15,969 nt of DNA, taken from positions 1 through 15,969 of the forward strand of contig CAYSFO010000034.1 of assembly GCA_964430695.1 (NCBI GenBank), read 5' to 3'. The notes beneath the pieces are model-generated. The model was not told where the DNA came from. It worked only from the letters and a program-made list of their open reading frames with translations, and made no database searches. The translations under genes were made by a program, and so were the position numbers. Below are positions 1 to 6,467 of the stretch, one piece after another. Numbering within the stretch: the first letter of the stretch is position 1; each line of letters starts with the position of its first letter. Source of the stretch: MGBC108787 sp964430695. Lineage in GTDB: Bacteria > Bacillota_I > Bacilli_A > RF39 > UBA660.

Positions 1-308
1 TCATACACTTCTTCTGCAAAAGAAGGAGTCCATTCAGAACCTTTTATCCTTTTAATTTTTTTATAAATATTTTCTTCTAATAAATCTAAACTATAAAACA
101 AATCCCAAATATTTTTTGTTCCTATCCAAGGAGATTTTATTCCCTCCCAAGATTTAACTGATGCAATATTTCTTCCTGTTGGATTCATAAATACAAAACA
201 AATATCTGGATGATTGGTACATCCACCATTATAAATAGAATTTAATTCTGGTGCTCCATATTTCTCTTGTAATTTATCATATTCTTTTGTTAAATCTTCT
301 AGTTTCAT
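1..308 (-). CDS. Uracil-DNA-glycosylase-like protein, N-terminal part (runs off the left edge)
   Basis: The frame is open from ATG at 306-308 to the window edge, giving 102 codons. An AGGAG site lies a few bases upstream of the ATG. The protein starts MKLEDLTKEYDKL and carries CFVFMNPTGRNIAS at about residues 37-50, then a Trp-rich PWIGTKNIWDLF stretch at about 60-71. This combination (an 'MNPT' glycine loop followed by GTKxIWxLF) resembles the small UDG-superfamily proteins annotated as uracil-DNA glycosylase family proteins in Firmicutes, which would excise damaged bases in cytoplasmic DNA. The C-terminal motif of the fold, with the catalytic or DNA-intercalating histidine, lies outside the window, so activity cannot be judged. 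The gene is divergent from tspO and has its own extended -10 promoter. Family assignment is from memory of the motif, not a search. Confidence 0.6.
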   Translation of the reverse strand, partial: MKLEDLTKEYDKLQEKYGAPELNSIYNGGCTNHPDICFVFMNPTGRNIASVKSWEGIKSPWIGTKNIWDLFYSLDLLEENIYKKIKRIKGSEWTPSFAEEVY

Positions 309-334
309 TAGAAATTCTCCTTGCTATTTTTTTT

Positions 335-343
335 ATTATAACA
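335..343 (-). promoter_or_regulatory. Extended -10 promoter of the UDG-like gene
   Basis: On the minus strand this reads TGTTATAAT, a perfect extended -10 (TGn plus TATAAT), about 27 bases before the ATG at 308. No good -35 was found at 17 bp, which is usual for extended -10 promoters. It lies back to back with the region that must drive tspO. Confidence 0.55.
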
Positions 344-406
344 CTCCTATTGACTTGTGTATATTTTTTCTATTTTTTTATAAGATAGTAGTAGAAAGGA
401 TGCATT

Positions 407-862
407 ATGAAAAAGATTATTTCCTCTATTTTTTATTTATTTTTTCCTATTTTTCTTGGAGGGATTGTTTCATTATTAATTAAAAATCACATTGACTACA
501 CATCGTTAGTTCAACCACCTCTTGCTCCACCTAAAATTTTATTTCCTATTGCTTGGACTATCATTTACTTACTTATGGGTATTTCTTATTATCTTTATAA
601 AAAAGAGTATGAAGAAAATGACATAGTAGATGTATTTTATTACATACAACTTTTTGTTAATGCCTTATGGAGTATTATTTTCTTCTTATGGAAAGCTAGA
701 TTTATTGCCATTTTATGGATTGTTGTTTTAGATATTTTTGTTCTTATTCTTATTTATCTTTTCTTACAAAGAAAAAAAATAAGTGCTTATTTAAATCTTC
801 CTTATCTCTTCTGGATTTTATTTGCTACTTATTTAACAATTGGTATATTTCTTTTGAATTAG
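407..862 (+). CDS. tspO: TspO/MBR family membrane protein
   Basis: The 151-residue product has five predicted membrane helices, the length and topology of the TspO/MBR (peripheral benzodiazepine receptor-like) family. Family signatures are the proline-rich QPPLAPPKILFPIAW stretch at about residues 36-50, QLFVNALWSIIFF at about 81-93, and a C-terminal PYLFWILFATYLTIGIFLLN that matches the TspO 'PYLxWxxFATYLN' end. Bacterial homologues bind porphyrins and sterol-like ligands and are tied to stress responses; which ligand matters here cannot be inferred. The start ATG is preceded by AAAGGA at good spacing. A plausible promoter is TTGTGT (355-360) and TATAAG (379-384) with an 18-bp spacer, but it is not strong. 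The gene stands alone on the plus strand. No hairpin intervenes before the small-RNA promoter at 866, so the RNA's terminator may also end tspO transcripts. Confidence 0.9.
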   Translation: MKKIISSIFYLFFPIFLGGIVSLLIKNHIDYTSLVQPPLAPPKILFPIAWTIIYLLMGISYYLYKKEYEENDIVDVFYYIQLFVNALWSIIFFLWKARFIAILWIVVLDIFVLILIYLFLQRKKISAYLNLPYLFWILFATYLTIGIFLLN

Positions 863-865
863 TCC

Positions 866-894
866 TTTACATTTATATAAAACTATAGTATTCT
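866..894 (+). promoter_or_regulatory. Promoter of small RNA, copy 1
   Basis: TTTACA at 866-871 and TATTCT at 889-894 are separated by 17 bp. Seven bases further is the conserved RNA start AAGCGAGACACT (901). The second copy has TTTACA and TATTAT at the same 17-bp spacing and the same distance to AAGCGAG, which supports the call. Confidence 0.65.
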
Positions 895-900
895 TAATTT

Positions 901-966
901 AAGCGAGACACTAAGCATAGTGCTTGCCATTTTGGGTTTGCACCTCCTTACGGATGGTGCTTTTTT
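901..966 (+). ncRNA. Structured small RNA with intrinsic terminator, copy 1; putative antitoxin RNA
   Basis: The predicted RNA is about 66 nt. It begins AAGCGAG and folds into two hairpins. Hairpin 1 pairs GCGAG (903-907) with CUUGC (923-927), then, past one bulged A, CACUA with UAGUG around loop AGCA. Hairpin 2 pairs GCACC (940-944) with GGUGC (956-960) around an inner UCC/GGA stem, and is followed by six T residues, a standard intrinsic terminator. The copy at 6387-6445 keeps both hairpins while changing bases on both sides of pairs (the fifth inner pair A-U becomes U-A; the terminator's first pair G-C becomes A-U). There is no ribosome binding site or ORF. It is transcribed towards the peptide gene at 996-1064, the convergent layout of Fst/par-like type I antitoxins. 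The antitoxin role is inferred; the RNA gene itself is well supported by structure. Confidence 0.7.
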
Positions 967-995
967 ATCCTAAACCCCCTGAAAAGAGCTATAAA

Positions 996-1064
996 TTAAT
1001 CAAAAATGATTAACAGAATAATTATCACTAGAAGAATTGTGATTAATAAATCTTTTTTCTTCAT
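996..1064 (-). CDS. Tiny hydrophobic membrane peptide, putative type I toxin
   Basis: A 22-residue ORF begins MKKKDLL, is almost wholly Ile/Leu/Val for about 15 residues, and ends LLIIFD. That is one transmembrane helix with a basic N-terminus and an acidic C-terminus, as in small type I toxins and membrane-active peptides. A very strong ribosome binding site (GGGAGGTGG) sits at correct spacing from the ATG at 1062-1064. A diverged copy at 6468-6535 differs in this frame partly by synonymous changes (ATT/ATC, CTG/CTC, TTA/TTG) and keeps the C-terminal IIILLIIFD, evidence that the peptide is or was under selection. The mRNA would run convergently into the small RNA at 901-966. The leader contains a GCCAC that can pair with the GTGGT around the Shine-Dalgarno site, so translation may be partly masked. 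I do not recognise a named toxin family. Confidence 0.65.
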   Translation of the reverse strand: MKKKDLLITILLVIIILLIIFD

Positions 1065-1221
1065 ATGTGACCACCTCCCATAAATGAATTTACAAAAAGT
1101 GGCAGCGACCAGAGCTTTTGCATCTCGCAGAGCTAATTTAACATGATTCAATCACCTTTTCAAATTCCCAATTTTTAAAATTTGAGAAAACAAAAAGAAA
1201 ATCTGTTAGCAAATTTTCTTG

Positions 1222-1250
1222 ATTATACAGTCAATTCTTCCTTTTTGAAA
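1222..1250 (-). promoter_or_regulatory. Putative promoter of the hydrophobic-peptide mRNA
   Basis: On the minus strand TTTCAA (1245-1250) and TATAAT (1222-1227) are separated by exactly 17 bp. The transcript would have a leader of about 150 nt before the peptide ATG. A leader segment at about 1095-1145 resembles the equivalent segment of the second copy (about 6560-6610). Confidence 0.45.
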
Positions 1251-1293
1251 GGGTTGCCTATAAATTGAATAAAATAAATAAATTTTAATTTTT

Positions 1294-1782
1294 TTATGAT
1301 TCTAAAGCTATTACTTTATCAATAACATATTGTTTTGTTTCTTCATAATTCATGTCTAATACAATTCTAAATTCATTGTACAAATATTTTTCCGCCAATT
1401 CAAAATAATATTGGTCTTTATCACTAATTTTCCTTTTATTTTTTTCTCTTTCTTTGTTTCTTAAATACGTTGTTTTTATAATTCGAACATAATCTTCTAA
1501 ATGATTAGAATTTAATAAAAATTTGTATTCCTGTTCTAATAATTTATCATCACAATTTATAACTTCGATTTGTGGTATTTCTTTTATGATTTTCTCTACT
1601 TCTTTTTTAGAGATTAAATCTCTTAATAAATCATTTTTTTCTACAGGAATGTCTATATGTAATGTCTCATCATCAATAGGCACTAAACGATAATAATCTA
1701 AACCGTTTCTATATTTTTCTTTTATTTCTGTAACTTTGCAAACATCCTTTCGATATACAACATATTCTCCAACTTTTTTCAT
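1294..1782 (-). CDS. CarD family transcriptional regulator
   Basis: The product is 162 residues from ATG at 1780-1782. I prefer this to the GTG two codons earlier because AAAGGG lies seven bases before the ATG but would abut the GTG. The N-terminal half is the CarD/TRCF RNA-polymerase-interaction domain: VGEYVVYRKDVCKVTEIKEK, then YYRLVPIDDETLHIDIPVE, a five-stranded Tudor-like fold, followed by LRDLISKKEVEKII. The C-terminal half is helical and charged, as in CarD/CdnL proteins that contact promoter DNA and stabilise open complexes, notably at rRNA promoters. The gene is single. Its likely promoter lies upstream of a terminator hairpin at 1799-1844, so expression may depend on readthrough. 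No clear terminator was seen behind it. Confidence 0.85.
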   Translation of the reverse strand: MKKVGEYVVYRKDVCKVTEIKEKYRNGLDYYRLVPIDDETLHIDIPVEKNDLLRDLISKKEVEKIIKEIPQIEVINCDDKLLEQEYKFLLNSNHLEDYVRIIKTTYLRNKEREKNKRKISDKDQYYFELAEKYLYNEFRIVLDMNYEETKQYVIDKVIALES

Positions 1783-1798
1783 AAACACACCCTTTTCT

Positions 1799-1844
1799 AA
1801 AAAAAGTAGCTACACAACTGGTCTTATGCCAAATGTATAGCTAC
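1799..1844 (-). terminator. Intrinsic terminator of the PAP2 operon, inside the carD leader
   Basis: On the minus strand GTAGCTATAC pairs with GTGTAGCTAC over 10 bp (one U-G wobble). Inside, TGG pairs with CCA around a CATAAGA loop. Seven T residues follow. It sits after the PAP2 gene and only about 10 bases before the carD ribosome binding site. Confidence 0.8.
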
Positions 1845-1858
1845 ACGTTGTTAATGGT

Positions 1859-1867
1859 ATTATATCA
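1859..1867 (-). promoter_or_regulatory. Extended -10, putative carD promoter
   Basis: The minus strand reads TGATATAAT just inside the tail of the intergenic region behind PAP2. A TGGACA lies about 19 bp upstream, within the PAP2 coding end. RNA starting here would first transcribe the hairpin at 1799-1844 and then carD. Confidence 0.45.
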
Positions 1868-1871
1868 CATT

Positions 1872-2456
1872 TTATTCTATTTTTGTCCATTTAATGAAAA
1901 TATATAAAAGGATTATAGAACAGCAGAACCCTCCGATTACATCACTAAAATAATGAACATTTAGATAAATTCTACTAAATCCTATTAATAAAATCAATAA
2001 AGATAAAGCGGTAATACTTGCTATTTTTAGTTCTTTCTTTATTTTACTTTTCCAAATTAGATAGATTAAAAATCCATACAGTGTCATTGCTGCCATTGAA
2101 TGTCCACTTGGAAAACTGTATGTATTCTCTGGAACTAAATGCACCAAATTTGGTCTAGGTCTTTTAAATATTAATTTTAAAACATTATTTAAGATTGTGG
2201 AAATGAGAATTAAACCATAAAGGTTAAAAACTTCTTTTTTATTTTTGTAAATGAAAAATAAGATTATACAAAAGATTACAATATAAAGAGTACTTCCAAA
2301 ATTAGTGAGAAATTTAAAAATGGCTGTTAAATAATCTTTATGCACAATCAATTTATAAAACGTATTATCAATACATGCAATATTTCCTGTTGCTATAAAA
2401 ACTATAATTACACATAAAAGTAAGATAGGAATTCCTATTAAATATTCTTTTTTCAT
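1872..2456 (-). CDS. PAP2-family membrane phosphatase
   Basis: The 194-residue integral membrane protein has about six helices and the full phosphatidic-acid-phosphatase-2 signature: K94-x6-R101-P102 (C1), PSGH at 116-119 (C2), and S161-R162-x5-H168-x3-D172 (C3). The conserved histidines carry the phosphohistidine catalysis on the outer membrane face. Family members dephosphorylate undecaprenyl pyrophosphate, phosphatidylglycerol phosphate or phosphatidate; the substrate cannot be read from sequence. It is third in the operon with asnB and the LTA-synthase-like gene. Its AGGA site overlaps the asnB stop (TAGGA), with eight bases between stop and ATG, so translation is probably coupled. Given the neighbours, recycling of a lipid carrier or of a lipid product of teichoic acid polymerisation is a reasonable inference. 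Confidence 0.88.
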   Translation of the reverse strand: MKKEYLIGIPILLLCVIIVFIATGNIACIDNTFYKLIVHKDYLTAIFKFLTNFGSTLYIVIFCIILFFIYKNKKEVFNLYGLILISTILNNVLKLIFKRPRPNLVHLVPENTYSFPSGHSMAAMTLYGFLIYLIWKSKIKKELKIASITALSLLILLIGFSRIYLNVHYFSDVIGGFCCSIILLYIFIKWTKIE

Positions 2457-2464
2457 GTTATATC

Positions 2465-4288
2465 CTATGCTTCTTCTAAGAAAAATACTTCATACCATTT
2501 TAAGAAACAGTAAATAGTCCATACTTTTTTATAATTATCTTTTTTCCCTTTTTTATGTTTCTCCAGTAGTCGAAGAATATATTTTTGATTAAAGAATTCT
2601 TGTACGTAATCATTTTCAAAAGTATTTTTTATTTCTTCATAGAAATCTTCTTCTTGCATCCAATTACGAAGGGGTACTGGAAATCCAAGTTTCTTCTTTT
2701 TATAAGATTCATTAGGAATAGCTTTTTTAGCTGCATCTCTTAGAGCAACTTTGGTATTTTCTTTGGTTACTTTGTATTCAATTGGAAGAGAAGATGCTAC
2801 TTTAAATACCTCTTTATCTATAAAGGGAACTCGTCCTTCTAAAGAGTTTGCCATAGTCATTCGGTCTGCTTTTTGCAAAATATCTTTTATTAACCAAAAA
2901 TGAATATCAATTGCTTGCATTTTTATAATGTCGGACTTGCCTTTTTGTTCTTCGTAAATAGGAGCAGTAATTTCTTGATTTGAAACTTGATTGTCTACTT
3001 TTAGTATTTTTTTAATTTGATTTTTTCCAAATACTTTATTTACTCCAATATAACTTTCTTCTAAACTCATTCCTCTTCTAATTAGAAAATTTATCCCTCT
3101 TACTTCTGGAAGTAAAGAAGCGAGTTTCGCAATACTATGTCTTATACAATACGGAATTTTATTATAAAATCCCATGTCTACATCTTTTCGATAGATATTG
3201 TATCCACCAAAAAATTCATCGGCACCTTCTCCAGAAAGTACGACTTTTACGTCTTTACTGGCTAAATTGGATACAAAATATAATGCTACGGCGGCAGGGT
3301 CAGAAGATGGCTCATCCATATGATACATAATTTTAGGAATAATCTTCATATATTCTTCTTTGGTTATTTTTTTACTTGTGTTTGCAATTCCTAACTTGTC
3401 TGTTAAATCTTTTGCATAATCAATTTCATTATATCTAGAAATATCATACCCTACTGTATAGGTTTTATCTGGTCTTGCTAAAGAAACTAAGTAAGAAGAA
3501 TCGATACCACTGGAAAGAAACGAACCTACTTCTACATCACTTAGCATATGATGGTCTACGGAGTCTTTCATAATGTCACTTATTTCCATCACCGATTTTT
3601 CATACGCTTTTTTCTTTTCATTAAATTCAATTTTATAGTATTTCTTGATGGTAAGTTTGTCTTTTTTTAAAGTTATGCTACTTCCAGGGTCTAACCTGTA
3701 AACACCTTTAAAGAATGTTTCATTTGTTGGAGTAAAACTAAAGGATAAATAAGCAGCTAAGATATCTTTATTCAGTTCTTTTTTAAAATTGGGATGTTCT
3801 AGGAATGACTTAATTTCAGAGGCAAACATGAATGTGTTTTCATTTTGATAATAATATAAGGGCTTTATTCCAAAGTGGTCACGGGCACAGAAAAGTACTT
3901 TCTTTTTTTTGTCCCAAATGGCAAAAGCAAACATACCACGAAGTTTTTTTGGTAAGTTTTCTTTCCACTCTTCATACCCATGGAGTAAAACTTCTGTATC
4001 ACTATTTGTTTTGAATTTATGTTTTTTCTTTTTTAACTCTTTTTTTAATTCTAGGTAATTGTAAATTTCGCCATTAAATACTACTACAATGCTATCATCT
4101 TCATTAAACATAGGTTGAGATCCTGTACTTAAATCTATAATCGAAAGACGGCGATGCCCAAGAGCTATGTCATCATCTATGTAATATCCTTCTTGATCTG
4201 GTCCACGATGAATGATACGGTTTGCCATGTTCTTAATGATTGGTTCTTTTTCTTTTTCTTTATTTAAAAATCCTACAATTCCGCACAT
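2465..4288 (-). CDS. asnB: Asparagine synthase (glutamine-hydrolysing), AsnB type
   Basis: The start is fixed at 4286-4288: TAGGAGGGA lies seven bases upstream, and the product then begins MCGIVGF, placing the nucleophile cysteine at position 2 after Met removal. The longer frame upstream has no matching start. Length is 607 residues, normal for the family. The N-terminal glutaminase domain (about 1-210) shows GHRRLSIID (44-52), NGEIYNY (73-79) and SDTEV (96-100). The synthetase domain has the ATP-binding PP-loop FLSSGIDSS (257-265) and GEGADEFFGGY. Such enzymes make asparagine from aspartate; some Bacillota AsnB paralogues instead amidate peptidoglycan precursors. Lying between an LTA-synthase-like gene and a membrane phosphatase, an envelope role is possible but unproven. 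The gap to the upstream stop is 10 bases. Confidence 0.93.
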   Translation of the reverse strand: MCGIVGFLNKEKEKEPIIKNMANRIIHRGPDQEGYYIDDDIALGHRRLSIIDLSTGSQPMFNEDDSIVVVFNGEIYNYLELKKELKKKKHKFKTNSDTEVLLHGYEEWKENLPKKLRGMFAFAIWDKKKKVLFCARDHFGIKPLYYYQNENTFMFASEIKSFLEHPNFKKELNKDILAAYLSFSFTPTNETFFKGVYRLDPGSSITLKKDKLTIKKYYKIEFNEKKKAYEKSVMEISDIMKDSVDHHMLSDVEVGSFLSSGIDSSYLVSLARPDKTYTVGYDISRYNEIDYAKDLTDKLGIANTSKKITKEEYMKIIPKIMYHMDEPSSDPAAVALYFVSNLASKDVKVVLSGEGADEFFGGYNIYRKDVDMGFYNKIPYCIRHSIAKLASLLPEVRGINFLIRRGMSLEESYIGVNKVFGKNQIKKILKVDNQVSNQEITAPIYEEQKGKSDIIKMQAIDIHFWLIKDILQKADRMTMANSLEGRVPFIDKEVFKVASSLPIEYKVTKENTKVALRDAAKKAIPNESYKKKKLGFPVPLRNWMQEEDFYEEIKNTFENDYVQEFFNQKYILRLLEKHKKGKKDNYKKVWTIYCFLKWYEVFFLEEA

Positions 4289-4298
4289 AAAGTCCCTC

Positions 4299-6215
4299 CT
4301 ACTTATTAAATATCTTGCGATAGATATCTTTTTCAATTATGAATTTGCTTATCGTAAAACTGTTTGCTACACGACTATTTATCGCGGCAAGGTAATCCTC
4401 GTTGATTTCTTCTGTGCTACTTACAAATTCTTTATTTTTGTAAAATGTGCCTTTATCACTTCTCCAACTACGATTTGAAAAAATAGCTAATCCCTCTTCG
4501 TCACTAAAGATATCGTTTCCGATTAAAAGTCTAGAATCATATTCTATTCCAAATAGATTTAAAATGGTTGGTAACACATCAATTTGACTTGCCACTTTTT
4601 CAATCTTTTTGTCTTCTTTTTTATTATTCCAAATAATTAAATTACTATGATTCACTTCTACTATTTCATCTCGTTCGTAATCAGATATTTCATTAATTTC
4701 TTCTTCCGTTAATGTATAAGGATAGTGATCTCCTGTCAAAACAATTACGGTATCCTCTAGAATACCTGCATCATTTAATTTATTCACTAATGCATTTAAA
4801 GCATATTCTAGTTCCATTTGCGAAGCCAGATAAGCTTTTACAGAATCACTATAAGGTAAGTTTGCTACCACTTCTTTATTTTTAATCGCTATGCTATTCC
4901 CTCCTGTAAAGTTATAAGGGGCATGACCACTTACAGAAATGTAATAAGTTACGAATGGCTCATTTTTAGCATAGTTATCAAATGTAGTATTTATTAAATC
5001 AACATCACTAGGAACCCATTTACAGCTTATATTTTTTTCTAGTCCATTTCCACAACCCATATAATTTGTAAACCCTAGGGTTGGCATGGTATTATCACGA
5101 TTGTAATAGGTATATGTCCAATTATGATAACTAGAAGTATTATACCCAATACTAGCAAAAGCATTACCTATGGCATAAGGAAGATAAGGATTATTTTTAC
5201 GCCACATTCCTAAAATTTCTTGAGAAGGAATTAAACTTGTCATTGCTTGAAATTCTCCTCCTGTTGTACTTAAAAATACGGGAGAGTAATAATTCGTGAA
5301 ATTAAAACCTTCATTTACCATTTTATAAAGGGTTGGAGTACGCTCTTTATCCACGGCAATACTATTAAATCCTTCTGCTAAAATAAAAATTAAATTTTTT
5401 CCTTTATACATTCCTGTATATTCATTTTGGTTCGTCGCTTTTTTATTTTTTAAATATTCATAAACGCTTTTTACGCTATCATCACTTTCATTGGCAATTA
5501 ATTCATCGAAGTTAATATCTAATTGATTATAAGTAGTTTCTTTTTCTTGTTCTTTTAGTTTTTCTTTATTTTCATTTACGATTTTTTCTTTAAAGCCAAA
5601 AAGATTTCTTTTAATACTTAATCTTTCGCTCGTTAAAACTCCTAATACATCTGTCGATGTTGTAAGAGAATCGATATTATAATATAAGTTATAAGCGGAA
5701 TATAAATTTTCTTTATCAAAGTTTAATGAGACAAGGGCAACCATATAGGTTACACAAATGAAAATGCATGTTTGAAGACAATTTTTAAAATCCTTTTTTG
5801 TATAATCAAAATGATTGCGATATAAAAAGTAAATAAATATGGGAATAAGGAAAAGTAATATATTTACTAAATCTGTTACGATTAGGTGAAATCCTATCTC
5901 ATGAAAGTCAGAAGCAGCATTACACATTAATTCTAAATCACTTATTGAAAATGGTACAGAAAATAATGCAAAATATAAAAAGTTAGCTATATAAAGTATC
6001 GTGATTAAAATAACAAAAACAGAACAAATTATTTTATTCTTTTTTTCGTCAAACAATTTCGTAAATAAGTTTAAAAGAATAGATATTGATAAACTAAATA
6101 AAATTACGTAACAAAATTCAATACCTGGCATTTTATTAAACATTAGTATTCGATTTACTAATTCTAAGTAAATAAAAAGTATCAGATATAGAATCATAGT
6201 TGAATACTTCTTCAT
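4299..6215 (-). CDS. LTA-synthase-like sulfatase-fold phosphoglycerol transferase
   Basis: The 638-residue protein has five membrane helices in about residues 1-165 and a large extracellular sulfatase-fold domain. Metal and catalytic positions match LtaS-type enzymes: FILAEGF with Glu281, LSTTGGEF with Thr317/318 as likely nucleophile, SGHAPY with His431, and TGDHYPY with Asp496 and His497. LtaS enzymes transfer glycerol phosphate from phosphatidylglycerol onto a glycolipid or polyglycerol phosphate chain outside the membrane. Homologues also make primers or modify other glycans, so the exact polymer is uncertain. It is the first gene of a three-gene operon with asnB and a PAP2 phosphatase. 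The start has AGGAGG upstream, an extended -10, and an 18-bp perfect dyad over the -35 position, so a repressor or activator probably controls the operon. Confidence 0.87.
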   Translation of the reverse strand: MKKYSTMILYLILFIYLELVNRILMFNKMPGIEFCYVILFSLSISILLNLFTKLFDEKKNKIICSVFVILITILYIANFLYFALFSVPFSISDLELMCNAASDFHEIGFHLIVTDLVNILLFLIPIFIYFLYRNHFDYTKKDFKNCLQTCIFICVTYMVALVSLNFDKENLYSAYNLYYNIDSLTTSTDVLGVLTSERLSIKRNLFGFKEKIVNENKEKLKEQEKETTYNQLDINFDELIANESDDSVKSVYEYLKNKKATNQNEYTGMYKGKNLIFILAEGFNSIAVDKERTPTLYKMVNEGFNFTNYYSPVFLSTTGGEFQAMTSLIPSQEILGMWRKNNPYLPYAIGNAFASIGYNTSSYHNWTYTYYNRDNTMPTLGFTNYMGCGNGLEKNISCKWVPSDVDLINTTFDNYAKNEPFVTYYISVSGHAPYNFTGGNSIAIKNKEVVANLPYSDSVKAYLASQMELEYALNALVNKLNDAGILEDTVIVLTGDHYPYTLTEEEINEISDYERDEIVEVNHSNLIIWNNKKEDKKIEKVASQIDVLPTILNLFGIEYDSRLLIGNDIFSDEEGLAIFSNRSWRSDKGTFYKNKEFVSSTEEINEDYLAAINSRVANSFTISKFIIEKDIYRKIFNK

Positions 6216-6232
6216 ACTTCCTCCTGCTACTT

Positions 6233-6241
6233 ATTATAGCA
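6233..6241 (-). promoter_or_regulatory. Extended -10 promoter of the LTA-synthase/asnB/PAP2 operon
   Basis: The minus strand reads TGCTATAAT, a perfect extended -10, 18 bases upstream of the ATG at 6215. The implied 5' UTR is short, with the AGGAGG close behind. No -35 consensus is present; that position is occupied by the dyad at 6249-6266. Confidence 0.6.
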
Positions 6242-6248
6242 CGTTGTT

Positions 6249-6266
6249 TGTACTAAAAATAGTACA
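6249..6266. promoter_or_regulatory. Perfect dyad, candidate operator
   Basis: TGTACTA-AAAA-TAGTACA is a perfect 7+4+7 inverted repeat. It covers the -35 position (6256-6261) of the promoter at 6233-6241. The arms are too short and the spacing too tight for a terminator with no T-run at a useful place, so an operator for a dimeric regulator fits better. The regulator is not identified. Confidence 0.5.
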
Positions 6267-6351
6267 TTTTTTTCATTTGCATATCTTGTTTTTAAGATAA
6301 CAACTTAACACAATTGCCTTTACTTTTTTATTCATTTTTGAACAAAAAGAA

Positions 6352-6380
6352 TTTACATTTATAAAAAACTATATTATTAT
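6352..6380 (+). promoter_or_regulatory. Promoter of small RNA, copy 2
   Basis: TTTACA at 6352-6357 and TATTAT at 6375-6380 have a 17-bp spacer. The conserved RNA start AAGCGAGACACT follows seven bases later, exactly as in copy 1. Confidence 0.65.
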
Positions 6381-6386
6381 TTATTT

Positions 6387-6445
6387 AAGCGAGACACTTC
6401 ATTCAAGTGCTTGCCAAAATGACAGACACCTTTCGGTGTTTTTTT
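6387..6445 (+). ncRNA. Structured small RNA with intrinsic terminator, copy 2
   Basis: The predicted RNA is about 59 nt. Hairpin 1 pairs GCGAG with CUUGC and, past the same bulged A, CACUU with AAGUG around loop CAUUC. The terminator pairs ACACC (6426-6430) with GGUGU (6435-6439) and ends in a run of T. Compared with copy 1, the linker and loops have drifted while the stems are kept by paired changes. It faces the broken peptide frame at 6468-6535. If that peptide is no longer made, this RNA may be an orphan antitoxin able to act on copy 1, or a relic. The RNA gene is supported by promoter, structure and conservation; function is inferred. Confidence 0.68.
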
Positions 6446-6467
6446 ATCAACTCAAAACCCCCGTTTG

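Noticed and set aside
901..966. A riboswitch controlling a downstream gene
   Set aside because: The RNA ends in its own terminator and no plus-strand gene follows for 11 kb, so it cannot be a cis leader on that strand.
996..1064. Membership of the Fst/Ldr or Hol-Tox toxin families
   Set aside because: The peptide shares only hydrophobicity and size. I see none of the Fst core or the Hol-Tox N-terminal pattern, so no family name was given.
1806..1844. An operator dyad for carD rather than a terminator
   Set aside because: The long stem with a small inner stem, short loop and seven T residues on the minus strand is better explained as an intrinsic terminator.
2465..4336. A longer asnB product starting 16 residues before MCGIVGF
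   Set aside because: The AsnB nucleophile must be Cys2, and the AGGAGGG site fits only the ATG at 4288. The extension also overlaps the upstream gene.
3832..4478. Plus-strand open frames over asnB and the LTA-synthase-like gene
   Set aside because: Both lie opposite well-supported genes, lack ribosome binding sites and encode nothing recognisable.
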